Shown piece by piece: positions 9,964 to 19,623 of a DNA stretch of 64,000 nt. Position 1 is the stretch's first letter; every line of letters starts with the position of its first letter. Below the pieces are notes generated by a model. It was not told the DNA's origin. It ran no database searches and worked only from the letters and a program-made list of their open reading frames with translations. A program made the translations under genes and the position numbers. This stretch comes from an uncultured Algibacter sp. (GTDB lineage: Bacteria; Bacteroidota; Bacteroidia; Flavobacteriales; Flavobacteriaceae), in the NCBI GenBank assembly GCA_947502405.1, contig CANMZT010000003.1:186001-250000 (forward strand), read 5' to 3'.

Positions 9964-11592
9964 TTAATGATTTATAATATTAGATATTCCTTTTAAAGGA
10001 ATGACTGCCCATTGGGGACGTGAATTGAGTTCGTAACCCAACTCATAAACTGCTTTTTCTAATAAACAGTATTTTAATATAAATATACGCTCTTGATTGT
10101 ATCCTAAATTTAGATTTGCATTTTGAGTTTCAGTAACATAAGTTCCTAAGAACAAACCGGTTATATATCTGTATAATACCTCGCCAGCTTTAAATAATGA
10201 TTCTTGAGATTCTTTGTATTTACTAATATTATTAAAAATATTGGCATAAATAGCGTAATGAAAAGATCTGAACAAGCCTGCAACATCTTTTAATGGGGGT
10301 TGTTTTACTTTTCTATCTCGAATGGTGCTTTCTGGTTCTCCTTCAAAATCTAAAATGTAAAAATCACTATCTTTTACTAACACTTGCCCTAAATGATAAT
10401 CGCCATGAATTCTAATGCGTTCACCTTTGAGTTTGGTCCAATCAAAATTAACAAAACGTTTTCTTATGCTGTTTTTTTTATCTAGAAACTCGTGAGCTAA
10501 ATTAGCTGCTAAACCTTCTAGTTTATCTAAGCTGTTTTCAATAATATTTAATCGGTTTTGAAACTGATAGAGCATTTTGTTTTTTAACCAAACCTCATAG
10601 TCACCATTAAAATGCGCTGGTGTAAAGGCTGTTTCTTCAAACTCAGAGCCAAGGGCAATATGCATTTCTGCAGTGCGTTTAGCTAAGGTTTTTACTTGAT
10701 TGAATAAATTTAAACCAGCCCAATCTATAATTTGAGGTGCAATACCTTCTATGGTTAAACGCTGGTATAGTTCTGCGTTTGGAAGCGTTTCAATATTAAT
10801 TTTTTTGTATTCTAAATTTGAAAATACTTTGTGTAATTCTTTAAGCATGTAATCCCAAGCATCTCCTTCATTTGGAATCATTTCCTGCATCAATCCAATT
10901 GTAATATTAGTATTTTCAGAGTCTACTAGATTTATACTGCCTAAGTATAAAGGTGTATTTTTAAATTCCTTTTTTTCTGATAAAAAACGACTCATTTCGT
11001 AATCAGGATTTTTATCTCCAAAAATTCTTCTAAAAAATTTCAACACATACTTATCGTTATATACCAGAGACGTATTACTTTGTTCTAAGCCCATAAATCT
11101 TGATGAGTTATAGGTTATGTTTTCAAATAAAAGGCTTTTATGGTATTGAACTTTTGTTGTGTCTTTAGGTTGTGCAGTAGCAATTCGTTCAAAAACCAAT
11201 TTTCTAAACGATTCTAAATTAACGGCATCAATTATAAATCCATCTTTATTTTGAATACTAATTGGAAGTATCCTGTCTTTTTGTGCAAAATTTTCATCTG
11301 TTACAAAAGCAATAGGAAGAAAATAATGTTGATAAAATGCTTCAACAAAATTAACCTCTAAAATCAACCCAAAATAAATCTCACCATGTTGCTGAATTTT
11401 AAAGTATTCTGCAAGTTCTATGTATTTTAGTTGACTTGATTTACCACCATACCAACGTTGCTGTAGAATATAAGCTTCAAGGACATCAGATAGAAATATT
11501 TCAACAAACGCTTCGTTATCGAGCAATACTTCCCAAGAATCGTTAGATTCAAACAGAGGCTTTGTAGATGCTATTGAAGCGTGCTTAGCCAT
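9964..11592 (-). CDS. Maltokinase (Pep2/Mak1-like)
   Basis: A 542-aa kinase-like fold. The N-terminal cap contains LQQRWYGGKSSQLKYIELAEYF, a hallmark of maltokinases. The C-lobe has RIRIHGDYHLGQVLVKDSDFYILDFEGEP, the Brenner HGDxHxxQ and DFEG metal-binding motifs, then PPLKDVAGLFRSFHYA. It phosphorylates maltose with ATP to alpha-maltose-1-phosphate, the GlgE donor. It lies 3 bp from both glgE (upstream) and glgB (downstream). In many bacteria the kinase is fused to or adjacent to trehalose synthase TreS, and no treS is visible here. Kinase assignment is strong; maltose specificity comes from family and context. Confidence 0.9.
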   Translation of the reverse strand: MAKHASIASTKPLFESNDSWEVLLDNEAFVEIFLSDVLEAYILQQRWYGGKSSQLKYIELAEYFKIQQHGEIYFGLILEVNFVEAFYQHYFLPIAFVTDENFAQKDRILPISIQNKDGFIIDAVNLESFRKLVFERIATAQPKDTTKVQYHKSLLFENITYNSSRFMGLEQSNTSLVYNDKYVLKFFRRIFGDKNPDYEMSRFLSEKKEFKNTPLYLGSINLVDSENTNITIGLMQEMIPNEGDAWDYMLKELHKVFSNLEYKKINIETLPNAELYQRLTIEGIAPQIIDWAGLNLFNQVKTLAKRTAEMHIALGSEFEETAFTPAHFNGDYEVWLKNKMLYQFQNRLNIIENSLDKLEGLAANLAHEFLDKKNSIRKRFVNFDWTKLKGERIRIHGDYHLGQVLVKDSDFYILDFEGEPESTIRDRKVKQPPLKDVAGLFRSFHYAIYANIFNNISKYKESQESLFKAGEVLYRYITGLFLGTYVTETQNANLNLGYNQERIFILKYCLLEKAVYELGYELNSRPQWAVIPLKGISNIINH

Positions 11593-11595
11593 ATC

Positions 11596-13533
11596 TTATT
11601 TATTGATATTGAAAATATGAAAGGGCATAGTTGGATGCAACTCCACAAAACACCATTCATTATTCCAATTGTAACGACTATCTGTAATTAAATCGTGCAT
11701 TTCAAGGTTATGCCCATGGTACACTCCAATATCGTGTAAAGGTACCTGAATTGTACCTTGTTGCGAATTGTGAGCATCTAAACTGATAATCACTAATATC
11801 TGATTAGTTCTGTCGTCATTCCATTTATAGAATGCTATTAAATTATCGTTGTTTATATGACAAAATTTAATATTATTGGTTTGTTGCAATGCAGTGTTAT
11901 GATGTCTGATATAATTTATTTTCGCGATTATGGTCGTAAGTTTGTTTTGGATTTCCCAATTGTAATGCGTGATTTGGAATTTCTCAGAATTTAAGTACTC
12001 TTCTTTTCCTAATAAAGAATCAGAAAGCATGTATTCAAAAACAGGCCCATAAATACCAATACACGAACTTAGTGTTGCTGCAAGTGCATACCGTTGTATA
12101 TGCTTAGATTCATTAGCTCCCTGTAAATGATACGGGTTAATATCTGGAGTATTTGGCCAAAAGTTTGGTTGCATGTACTCTTTTAATTCTGATTTTGTTA
12201 ACTCTTCAACATATTCAGTAAGCTCATGCTTATTTTCACGCCAAGTAAAATAGGTATAAGATTGCGTGTAGCCTTGTTTGGCTAGCTGTTGCATAACTTT
12301 AGGTGCTGTAAATGCTTCGGCTAAAAAGATAACATCGGGGTGTTTTGCTTTTACTTGAGTAATTATCCAGTTCCAGAAATAGAATGGTTTTGTATGCGGA
12401 TTATCTACTCTAAAAATGTTTATACCACAGTCAATCCAATGCATTAAAATGTCCAAACATTCATGCCAAAGGTTTTTGTAGTCTTCGCTTTCCCAGTAAA
12501 TTGGTAATATATCTTGATATTTTTTTGGTGGATTTTCAGCGTATTGAACCGTACCGTCTGGTCGCCATTTAAACCAAGATGGATGTTCTTTTACCCATGG
12601 GTGATCTGGTGCTGCTTGTAAAGCATAATCCATGGCTATTTCAAGATTGTTTTCTTTAGCCTTTTGAATTAAAGATTTGAAATCATCTAATGAACCAAGT
12701 TGTGGATGAATATCTTTATGTCCACCATACTGAGAACCAATACCCCAAGTGGAACCTACATCACCTTCTTTGGCTTCAGTAGTATTGTTTTTACCTTTTC
12801 TATTAACCTCGCCAATGGGGTTAATTGGCGGTAAATACACCACATCAAAACCCATATTTTTTATTCGCGGTAACAACCTTTCGCAGTCTTTAAATGTACC
12901 ATGAACCCCTTCTTTTTCTGAAGCAGAACGAGGAAAAAATTCATACCAAGTGCTAAATCTCGCCTTTTTTCTATCTACATAAACTTGATATTCTTTGGAA
13001 GTATTATCAAGAATCTTTACAGGGTTATTAAAGAAAATCTTATAAAGTTTTTCATTACTTGCTTCTGTAATGGCTTCTCCATAATCATCTTCATTTTTGA
13101 AAAGCTTATGAAGGTGTTTGAGATAAGATTTATCATCTCCTTTTACTTTACCTAAAACAGCGTCGATATATTCAGCACCTTCAAGTAATTCTGAAGATAC
13201 ATGCTGTCCATCATTTATTTTTCTGATTAATCCATAGCGCCAATTTAAGGCATAATCTACCCAAGCCTGTACTTTATATGTGTAAAAACCTTGTTTTTCA
13301 ACTGTAAAAGTAGCTTTCCATTCATCATTGGAAATCAAGGTCATTCGGGTTTCTTTCCAGATTTTGTCTTTTTCGTGTTTGTATAATACAGATGCTCCTA
13401 AAACATCATGACCATCCGCCATAATGTGAGCTTCTACATTAACAATTTCATTAACAACACGTTTAATATAAAACTCACCACAATTAACACTAGGTGAGAT
13501 ATGGTCAATTACAACTCTTCTTTGGTCTTGCAT
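11596..13533 (-). CDS. glgE: Alpha-1,4-glucan:maltose-1-phosphate maltosyltransferase
   Basis: A 645-aa GH13_3 enzyme that transfers maltosyl from maltose-1-phosphate to glucan chains. The N-terminal beta domain is GlgE-like (RVVIDHISPSVNCGEFYIKR; GFYTYKVQAWVDYALNWRYG). The barrel has VVYLPPINPIGEVNRKGKNN, the nucleophile block IFRVDNPHTKPFYFW and the acid/base block VIFLAEAFTAPKVM. Length is as expected (about 640-700). It is the third gene of the operon after glgC. The maltokinase and the GlgM-like synthase alongside make the pathway assignment secure. Confidence 0.95.
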   Translation of the reverse strand: MQDQRRVVIDHISPSVNCGEFYIKRVVNEIVNVEAHIMADGHDVLGASVLYKHEKDKIWKETRMTLISNDEWKATFTVEKQGFYTYKVQAWVDYALNWRYGLIRKINDGQHVSSELLEGAEYIDAVLGKVKGDDKSYLKHLHKLFKNEDDYGEAITEASNEKLYKIFFNNPVKILDNTSKEYQVYVDRKKARFSTWYEFFPRSASEKEGVHGTFKDCERLLPRIKNMGFDVVYLPPINPIGEVNRKGKNNTTEAKEGDVGSTWGIGSQYGGHKDIHPQLGSLDDFKSLIQKAKENNLEIAMDYALQAAPDHPWVKEHPSWFKWRPDGTVQYAENPPKKYQDILPIYWESEDYKNLWHECLDILMHWIDCGINIFRVDNPHTKPFYFWNWIITQVKAKHPDVIFLAEAFTAPKVMQQLAKQGYTQSYTYFTWRENKHELTEYVEELTKSELKEYMQPNFWPNTPDINPYHLQGANESKHIQRYALAATLSSCIGIYGPVFEYMLSDSLLGKEEYLNSEKFQITHYNWEIQNKLTTIIAKINYIRHHNTALQQTNNIKFCHINNDNLIAFYKWNDDRTNQILVIISLDAHNSQQGTIQVPLHDIGVYHGHNLEMHDLITDSRYNWNNEWCFVELHPTMPFHIFNINK

Positions 13534-13568
13534 TTTTGTTGATTATAAAAAAATATAAGGTTTGATTT

Positions 13569-14834
13569 TTAGATGATGGTACCTTTAGGGATTGTGGCGC
13601 CATTTTTAACCACCACGATGCCATCTCTAACACAATAAGTGTCTGTTTCAGAATCTTCTAAATGTGGCCCACCTTTTATTCTAACATCATCTCCAATACG
13701 ACAATTTTTATCGAGGATACAGTTTTTAATAAAGCAACGTTCACCTATACCCATTAGGTTTTCGATTTTATTACTTTCCATATCTTCAAGGGACTCATAA
13801 TAGTCGGCTCCCATCATATATGTATTAATTACTGTGGACTCTTTGCCTATTCTAGAGCGAATACCAATAACCGATTTTTCAATTTTTGCAGCACTAATAA
13901 TACAACCTTCTGAAACAACAGCTTTATCTAGAGAAGTACCAGCAATTTTTGTTGTAGGCAACATTCTGGCATGCGTGTAAATGCGTTTTTCTTTATTGTA
14001 TAAATCAAATTTAGGAATATCATCGGTTAATCCTAGGTTGGCTTCAAAAAAGGAATCGATAGTTCCTATATCAGTCCAGTAGCCTTCATATTGATAACTT
14101 AATGTTTTGTGTGAATCAATGGATTGGGGTATGATTTCTTTACCAAAGTCAATGGTATCAGGGTTTTTCATCAATTCTACCAATAAATCTCTATTAAACA
14201 CATAAATACCCATTGAGGCTAAATAATTGCGCCCTTGTGCTTTCATATCGTCGCTCACCTCTGATGTCCAATCAGGTAATAAACTGGCATCTGGTTTTTC
14301 AATAAAAGAGGTAATAATATTCTCTTTATCAGCTTTAAGAATACCAAATCCTGTAGCATCTTTGGCATTTACAGGAATAGTAGCAATAGAAATTTTGGCA
14401 CCACTTTTTTCATGAGCTTCAATCAACTTATCATAATCCATTTGGTAAAGTTGATCACCAGATAATATTAAAGCATATTCAAAATCATGGTTTAAAAAAT
14501 GATGCATACTTTGTCTTACTGCATCAGCAGTTCCTTGAAACCAAGTTTTACTCTCTGGAGTTTGTTCTGCAGCTAGTACATCTACAAATGCACTACTAAA
14601 AAAACTAAAGTGATAGGTGTTTTTAATATGTTTATTTAAACCTGCTGAATTAAATTGTGTTAGTACAAAAATCCTTTTGATATCTGCATTAATACAGTTA
14701 GAGATTGGAATATCAACTAATCTGTATTTTCCAGCTATAGATACCGCTGGTTTTGAACGTCTATCGGTTAAAGGATATAATCTTGAACCTTGACCACCAC
14801 CTAATATTATGGATAAAACTTTATTGTTAATCAT
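13569..14834 (-). CDS. glgC: Glucose-1-phosphate adenylyltransferase
   Basis: A 421-aa ADP-glucose pyrophosphorylase. The N-terminal nucleotidyltransferase signature is GGGQGSRLYPLTDRRSKPAV, with the conserved VDIPISNCINADI and the catalytic-site segment LILSGDQLYQMDY. The C-terminal half is a left-handed beta-helix. It makes ADP-glucose for the synthase encoded upstream (30-bp gap) and commits carbon to alpha-glucan. Allosteric behaviour cannot be predicted from sequence alone. Confidence 0.96.
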   Translation of the reverse strand: MINNKVLSIILGGGQGSRLYPLTDRRSKPAVSIAGKYRLVDIPISNCINADIKRIFVLTQFNSAGLNKHIKNTYHFSFFSSAFVDVLAAEQTPESKTWFQGTADAVRQSMHHFLNHDFEYALILSGDQLYQMDYDKLIEAHEKSGAKISIATIPVNAKDATGFGILKADKENIITSFIEKPDASLLPDWTSEVSDDMKAQGRNYLASMGIYVFNRDLLVELMKNPDTIDFGKEIIPQSIDSHKTLSYQYEGYWTDIGTIDSFFEANLGLTDDIPKFDLYNKEKRIYTHARMLPTTKIAGTSLDKAVVSEGCIISAAKIEKSVIGIRSRIGKESTVINTYMMGADYYESLEDMESNKIENLMGIGERCFIKNCILDKNCRIGDDVRIKGGPHLEDSETDTYCVRDGIVVVKNGATIPKGTII

Positions 14835-14863
14835 ATTTTTTAGTTTTTAGTTAGTTGATTTCG

Positions 14864-16066
14864 TTAAACTAGTGTTTTATATAATGCTTCTACTTGTTTA
14901 GCAATGGCTACCCAATCAAAGTAATCTTCAACTCGTTTTCTACCATTTTTTGCCATAGTTTCTCTTAATGCTTTATCTCCAATAACCTTGTTTACACCAT
15001 TTGCTAAATCTTGTGCGAACTTATCAGGATCAATGGGCTCAAAAGGTGCTTCGGTTTGTTGTTCTAAAGGAATTAAAATACCTGTTTCACCATCAACTAC
15101 AACCTCTTTTATACCGCCTACAGCACTTGCCACTACTGCTGTATTACAAGCCATCGCTTCTATATTAATAATACCAAAGGGTTCGTAAATGGATGGACAA
15201 CAAAACACATCAGCATGTGAATAAAGTTGAATGATCTCTTCTTTAGTCACCATTTTATCAATCCAAATAACATTATTACGAGTTTTTTTAACTTCATTCA
15301 CAGCATCTTCCATTTCCTTACCAATTTCTTTAGTATCTGGAGCACCAGCACATAATACAATCTGAGTGTCTGGATCTATATATTTGATAGCATTTACAAG
15401 GTGAATAATACCCTTTTGACGGGTAATTCTACCAACAAAAAGCACATAAGGTTTTGTTTTATCTACACCGTATTCGTCTAAAGTTGAACTTTCGCTTGTT
15501 TGTACATATTGCTGGAGGTTAATGCCGTTATAAATAACCTTAACCTTATCTTCATCAACATTAAAATGTTTTATAACATCTTCTTTTGTTTCTTCTGAAA
15601 CAGCGATTAGCGCATCGGCCATTTCTATAGCTGTTTTTTCAACCCATGAAGAGGCATCGTAACCTCGCCCTAATTGTTCCCGTTTCCATGGGCGTAATGG
15701 TTCTAAGGAATGAGTTGTAATAACTAGTGGTGTACCGTAACACAGTTTTGAAACTATACCTGCAAAATGGGCGTACCATGTGTGGCAATGTACCACATCT
15801 GCATCAACAGCATCAGCATTCATATGAAGAGCCGTACTTAATGTTTTGAAAACAGATTTCAATTTATCGTCGGCATCTTTAAAAACACCATCTTCAAAAG
15901 GAAACCCTTTTACGCTTAGATTACCATCATTTGAATTTTGATCTCCAAAACACCTAACATCTAATTCCATGAGTTTTGATAGCTCTTCAGCTAAATATTC
16001 AACATGTACTCCCGCACCTCCATAAACGTATGGAGGAAATTCTCTAGTGTAAAAAAGTGCTTTCAT
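14864..16066 (-). CDS. GlgA/GlgM-type glucosyltransferase (probable maltose-1-phosphate synthase)
   Basis: A 400-aa GT-B transferase. The start MKALFYTREFPPYVYGGAGVHVEYLAEEL closely resembles the actinobacterial GlgM/GlgA type (GT4-like), shorter than the roughly 480-aa enterobacterial GlgA. Acceptor/donor motifs include FVGRITRQKGIIHL and CPSIYEPFGIINIEAMAC. Known GlgM enzymes couple ADP-glucose to glucose-1-phosphate to give alpha-maltose-1-phosphate. Since glgE and a maltokinase are in the same operon, the GlgM role is the better inference, though glycogen synthase activity is not excluded. It is the first gene of the operon. Confidence 0.88.
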   Translation of the reverse strand: MKALFYTREFPPYVYGGAGVHVEYLAEELSKLMELDVRCFGDQNSNDGNLSVKGFPFEDGVFKDADDKLKSVFKTLSTALHMNADAVDADVVHCHTWYAHFAGIVSKLCYGTPLVITTHSLEPLRPWKREQLGRGYDASSWVEKTAIEMADALIAVSEETKEDVIKHFNVDEDKVKVIYNGINLQQYVQTSESSTLDEYGVDKTKPYVLFVGRITRQKGIIHLVNAIKYIDPDTQIVLCAGAPDTKEIGKEMEDAVNEVKKTRNNVIWIDKMVTKEEIIQLYSHADVFCCPSIYEPFGIINIEAMACNTAVVASAVGGIKEVVVDGETGILIPLEQQTEAPFEPIDPDKFAQDLANGVNKVIGDKALRETMAKNGRKRVEDYFDWVAIAKQVEALYKTLV

Positions 16067-16185
16067 ATAAATTTATGGTCAGTTTTCAGTCTAAAATCTC
16101 GTCAAAAGAAAGGATTTTTAATTAACGTATTATCCTTTTTAAGACATTACTTCTAAAAATTGTTAAATCTGTTTTTCAAGGTTGT

Positions 16186-16286
16186 AATCGTTTGAAATAT
16201 AATAAAGTACACCCTAAAAGAATATGAAATTGTTAATAACAATTTCGGCTTTTCTGTGTTAAAACTCAATAATGCCAAACGATTGG
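16186..16286. promoter_or_regulatory. Inverted pair of CAAACGATT sites upstream of the glycogen operon
   Basis: AATCGTTTG at 16186-16194 and CCAAACGATTGG at 16275-16286 are the same 9-mer in opposite orientation. CCAA-ACGA-TTGG is itself palindromic, in the style of LacI-family operators. The pair sits 120-220 bp upstream of the first glg gene. Regulator and function are inference. Confidence 0.3.
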
Positions 16287-16447
16287 AACATAGTATTTTT
16301 GGGCTTTCTGACTGTTTATACTACAAACACATACGCCAGAGATGTAATTTACAAAATAAATTATTAACAATTTAAAAGCTAAAAACTTTTACAGAAAAAT
16401 AGGTGTTTTTAAGCGAAAAAGACATTTTTAACAAAAAATCAGTGGTA

Positions 16448-16624
16448 ATGTTTAAAACCTTTGAAGAATATTAAGCATATCTTAAAAAAGATGAGAAAAC
16501 TAGAATAGTTATACCTGATTCTATTGAGAATAGTTTTTACATACTTAAACCATCTGCTTCTGATACAAAAGTTATAAATGAAGCCCAAAAACAACCAATT
16601 CATCCTTTTTTTCACCCATTTTAA
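16448..16624 (+). pseudogene. Possible decayed small ORF
   Basis: In one frame this reads MFKTFEEY-stop-AYLKKDEKTRIVIPDSIEN...HPFFHPF-stop: 58 codons interrupted by a TAA at codon 9. It is otherwise codon-like and fills part of the 620-bp gap between glgM and the receptor gene. It could be chance. The remainder of the gap (16067-16447) shows only AT-rich sequence and the CAAACGATT sites. Confidence 0.25.
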
Positions 16625-16688
16625 AAAAAAGATATTCTTTTAAATATACTTTTTTAGGAGTTTTACAGTATCAAAAAACGATACACTT

Positions 16689-19073
16689 ATGAAATCAAAA
16701 CTCTATTTTATCTTAATCTTTTTAGTAGGCTTTTTTTCAGCTAATTCACAAAACACGATTTCTGGAACTATTAAAGAACCTAATGGTCGTGTTTTAGAGT
16801 TTGCCAATGTGATACTTTATAATGCAGATACCAAAAATGTAATTACAGGTGTAATATCTAATGATGAAGGAATTTATCTTTTTAAAGATGTTGCAATAAG
16901 CAAGTATTACATTGAAGTATCTACACTAGGTTTTAAAACTGAAAAATCTGAAGTTTTTAAACTAATTGAAAACAAAATTTTAGACTTTACTTTAGAAGAA
17001 GAAACGCAAGTTTTAGATGAGGTTGTGGTAAAAAGCAAGCGACCTGTAATTAGACAAACTGCAGAAAAATTGGTGGTGGATTTGGAAAAATCTGAAATGA
17101 TTAATTCTAATTTACAAGATGTTATAAAGCGTGTTCCTGGAATAGTAGTGACTAACAACGGTATCAACTTTGCTGGAAGAAGCGATGTTAGAATCCTCAT
17201 CAATGGTAAAACAACCAATTATATGGATATGAGAACATTGCTTCAAGACCTACCAGCAGATAATATTGCTCAAGTAGAACTTATAGAACAACCAGGAGCA
17301 GAGTTTGAGGCAGAGGGTTCAGGCCCAATTATCAATATTATTTTAAAGAAAAATGTAAGGTTAGGCACACATGGAAGCGTAAATGCTTGGGTTGGTGAAG
17401 ATGAAGGTTTTGAGCATGGTACAAGTTTCTCTATAGCCAGCTACAAAAATAAATTAAATTGGCAAGCTAATATTGGACAATCAAGCCCAACATGGCGAGA
17501 CGATTTGTTTATAAAACGACGCGTACAAGATCCTGACTCACAAGAAGAAACTGTTTACGACCAAGCCACCATTGAGCCTTACGACCCCAAAACCTTTAGA
17601 CTAGGAGGCGGTCTTGATTATTACATCAACGAGAAACATTCAATTGGATTTAGTTCAAGATATATCCATACAAATTCCGATAGGATATCAAACAGTAATA
17701 CATCAATAACCTCTCCAAATTTTAACGAAATGTTGGTGTCTCAAAATTCATTTGATAGAGCGCGACGCACCATAAACATCAATCCATATTACGAGTTTAA
17801 AACAGAAGGGCATAAGTTAGTAGTCGATTTTAATCACGTTAACTATACAAACGATAATATAGATGAAGTTTTTGCGGCTAATGGTAATACAGTACCCTTT
17901 ACCAACCAACGTTATTTACAAGATGGGACATTTGCAATCAACACCTATAAAGTGGATTATATCAGGACGTTTTCAGATGATTTAAAATTAAGTTTTGGGA
18001 GTAAGTTGGCTGAAGTAGATACTGATAGTGATTTAAAATCATTTACAGAAAATAACGCAACAGGAGAGTTTGAATTTCAAGAAAATAATAGCAATCGTTT
18101 TTTAATTGATGAAACTATTTTTGCTTTATATGGTAAAGTAAATGCCCAATTTGGGAAATGGTCGCTCTCTGCGGGCATACGTTTTGAGGATAGTAATACA
18201 GAAGGTATTTCAACAAACGCTAATGATAGTAGAACACGAAAAATCACAAGATTCTTTCCAAGTGCTTCAATAAGCAGAAAGATAAATGAAAATTTAGGTG
18301 CAAATATAGCTTACAGCAACCGCATAAGAAGACCATCTTATAATAGTTTAAATTCATTTGTACAGTTTTATGATCCTTTAACTTCAGAAGTGGGAAACCC
18401 AAATTTAAAGCCTTCTTTTACTAATAATTACCAATTTAACTTAACTTTTGATAGTCAACCATTTTTCACCATAGCTTATAGCGAAACCAAAGACGATTTA
18501 TTTCTATTCATTTCTCAAGATGACGCTACAGCTCAAATAAATCGTACCACAATTAATTTATCAGAACGAAGAAACTGGAATTTCAGGATATTTGGGCCTC
18601 TGGATTTTATAAAAGGCGTGGAAGGTTTTTCGGGTTTCATAGTGGATTATAATGAGTTTATGTCTTTCGATTTAAACCCACAATTAGAACTTTCTAAATG
18701 GAATATTGGTTGGTACACGCAAGCGAGCTATGAGTTACCTTGGGAAATAAACGCAGAAATGTCTAGCTATTTTGGTTCAGGAGCATTGGAAGGGCAAATT
18801 GATGTGGGATGGATTGGAGATTTAAGTTTCTCTTTTGGAAAGAAATTTATGGACGACAGATTAAAAGTAAATTTAGGCATTAATAAGGTATTAAATAGAG
18901 GTTTTGTTGGAACGGTAAACTATGATAATATTGATGCAGATATTGAAAGTAATGGTTCTAGACAAAATGTGCAATTACGATTAGCGTATAGTTTTGGTTC
19001 TAAATTCGGGAAAAAGAAAAGCAGAAGAAATTCATCTAGAGAAGAGCAAAACAGAATTGAAGAAAATAACTAA
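16689..19073 (+). CDS. Outer-membrane beta-barrel receptor (TonB-receptor-like, PF14905 type)
   Basis: A 794-aa protein. It has a signal peptide (MKSKLYFILIFLVGFFSANSQ), a carboxypeptidase-regulatory-like domain (TISGTIKEPNGRVLEFANVILYN, about 23-100) with TQVLDEVVVKSKRP, a plug domain (VIKRVPGIVVTNNGINFAGRSDVRILINGK; PGAEFEAEGSGPIINIILKK) and a long C-terminal barrel ending in LRLAYSFGSKFGKKKSRRN. There is no SusD partner next to it, so it is not a classical SusCD locus. The downstream protease and LytS/LytTR genes follow within a few bases, suggesting one operon. Ligand unknown. Confidence 0.9.
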   Translation: MKSKLYFILIFLVGFFSANSQNTISGTIKEPNGRVLEFANVILYNADTKNVITGVISNDEGIYLFKDVAISKYYIEVSTLGFKTEKSEVFKLIENKILDFTLEEETQVLDEVVVKSKRPVIRQTAEKLVVDLEKSEMINSNLQDVIKRVPGIVVTNNGINFAGRSDVRILINGKTTNYMDMRTLLQDLPADNIAQVELIEQPGAEFEAEGSGPIINIILKKNVRLGTHGSVNAWVGEDEGFEHGTSFSIASYKNKLNWQANIGQSSPTWRDDLFIKRRVQDPDSQEETVYDQATIEPYDPKTFRLGGGLDYYINEKHSIGFSSRYIHTNSDRISNSNTSITSPNFNEMLVSQNSFDRARRTININPYYEFKTEGHKLVVDFNHVNYTNDNIDEVFAANGNTVPFTNQRYLQDGTFAINTYKVDYIRTFSDDLKLSFGSKLAEVDTDSDLKSFTENNATGEFEFQENNSNRFLIDETIFALYGKVNAQFGKWSLSAGIRFEDSNTEGISTNANDSRTRKITRFFPSASISRKINENLGANIAYSNRIRRPSYNSLNSFVQFYDPLTSEVGNPNLKPSFTNNYQFNLTFDSQPFFTIAYSETKDDLFLFISQDDATAQINRTTINLSERRNWNFRIFGPLDFIKGVEGFSGFIVDYNEFMSFDLNPQLELSKWNIGWYTQASYELPWEINAEMSSYFGSGALEGQIDVGWIGDLSFSFGKKFMDDRLKVNLGINKVLNRGFVGTVNYDNIDADIESNGSRQNVQLRLAYSFGSKFGKKKSRRNSSREEQNRIEENN

Positions 19074-19074
19074 G

Positions 19075-19623
19075 ATGATAACCAAAAGTAATTTATTAAT
19101 TTATACAGGAGCTATTATATTAGCTACATTTTTAACGTTCTTTTTTCACGAAATGTTTCATTGGGTTGCTTATGAAATAATGGGATATGATGCTGGTTTT
19201 ACTCTTAATACATCGAGCTTAAAAAACCCAAAAATAGAGCTTTCTAAAACGCAAAGAATTATAACTAGTGGTTCTGGTCCTTTATTTACAATATTACAAG
19301 CCATTGTTTTCTATTTTATTTTAAGGAAAAGAAACAACCTAATGTTATACCCTTTTTTATTTCTTCCTTTTGTGATGAGGTTTGGTGCAGGTATTGCTAA
19401 TGTTTTTGAACCCAATGATGAAGGAAGAATAAGCTTATACTTAGGCTTAAACTTGTATGCAATATCTATTATTGTTGTTTCTTTCTTATGGTATCTAGTT
19501 TATAAAACATCTAAGAGAGCGAAGTATGGAATAAAAACCAATATCTTTACTTTTATAATGGCATTATTACTAATACTTTTAATTAGCTACGCAGACCAAA
19601 AATTTAATCTAAGATTTATTTAA
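19075..19623 (+). CDS. Membrane metalloprotease-like protein with HEMFH motif
   Basis: A 182-aa protein with about five hydrophobic segments. FFFHEMFHWVAYEIMGYDAGF provides an HExxH zinc motif inside a membrane helix, as in M50-type intramembrane proteases and related DUF families. The ATG at 19075 (1 bp after the receptor stop) is chosen over the track start at 18994, which overlaps the receptor. Its stop overlaps the kinase start (TAATG). Catalysis is not proven; the second zinc-ligand segment is not obvious. Confidence 0.65.
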   Translation: MITKSNLLIYTGAIILATFLTFFFHEMFHWVAYEIMGYDAGFTLNTSSLKNPKIELSKTQRIITSGSGPLFTILQAIVFYFILRKRNNLMLYPFLFLPFVMRFGAGIANVFEPNDEGRISLYLGLNLYAISIIVVSFLWYLVYKTSKRAKYGIKTNIFTFIMALLLILLISYADQKFNLRFI

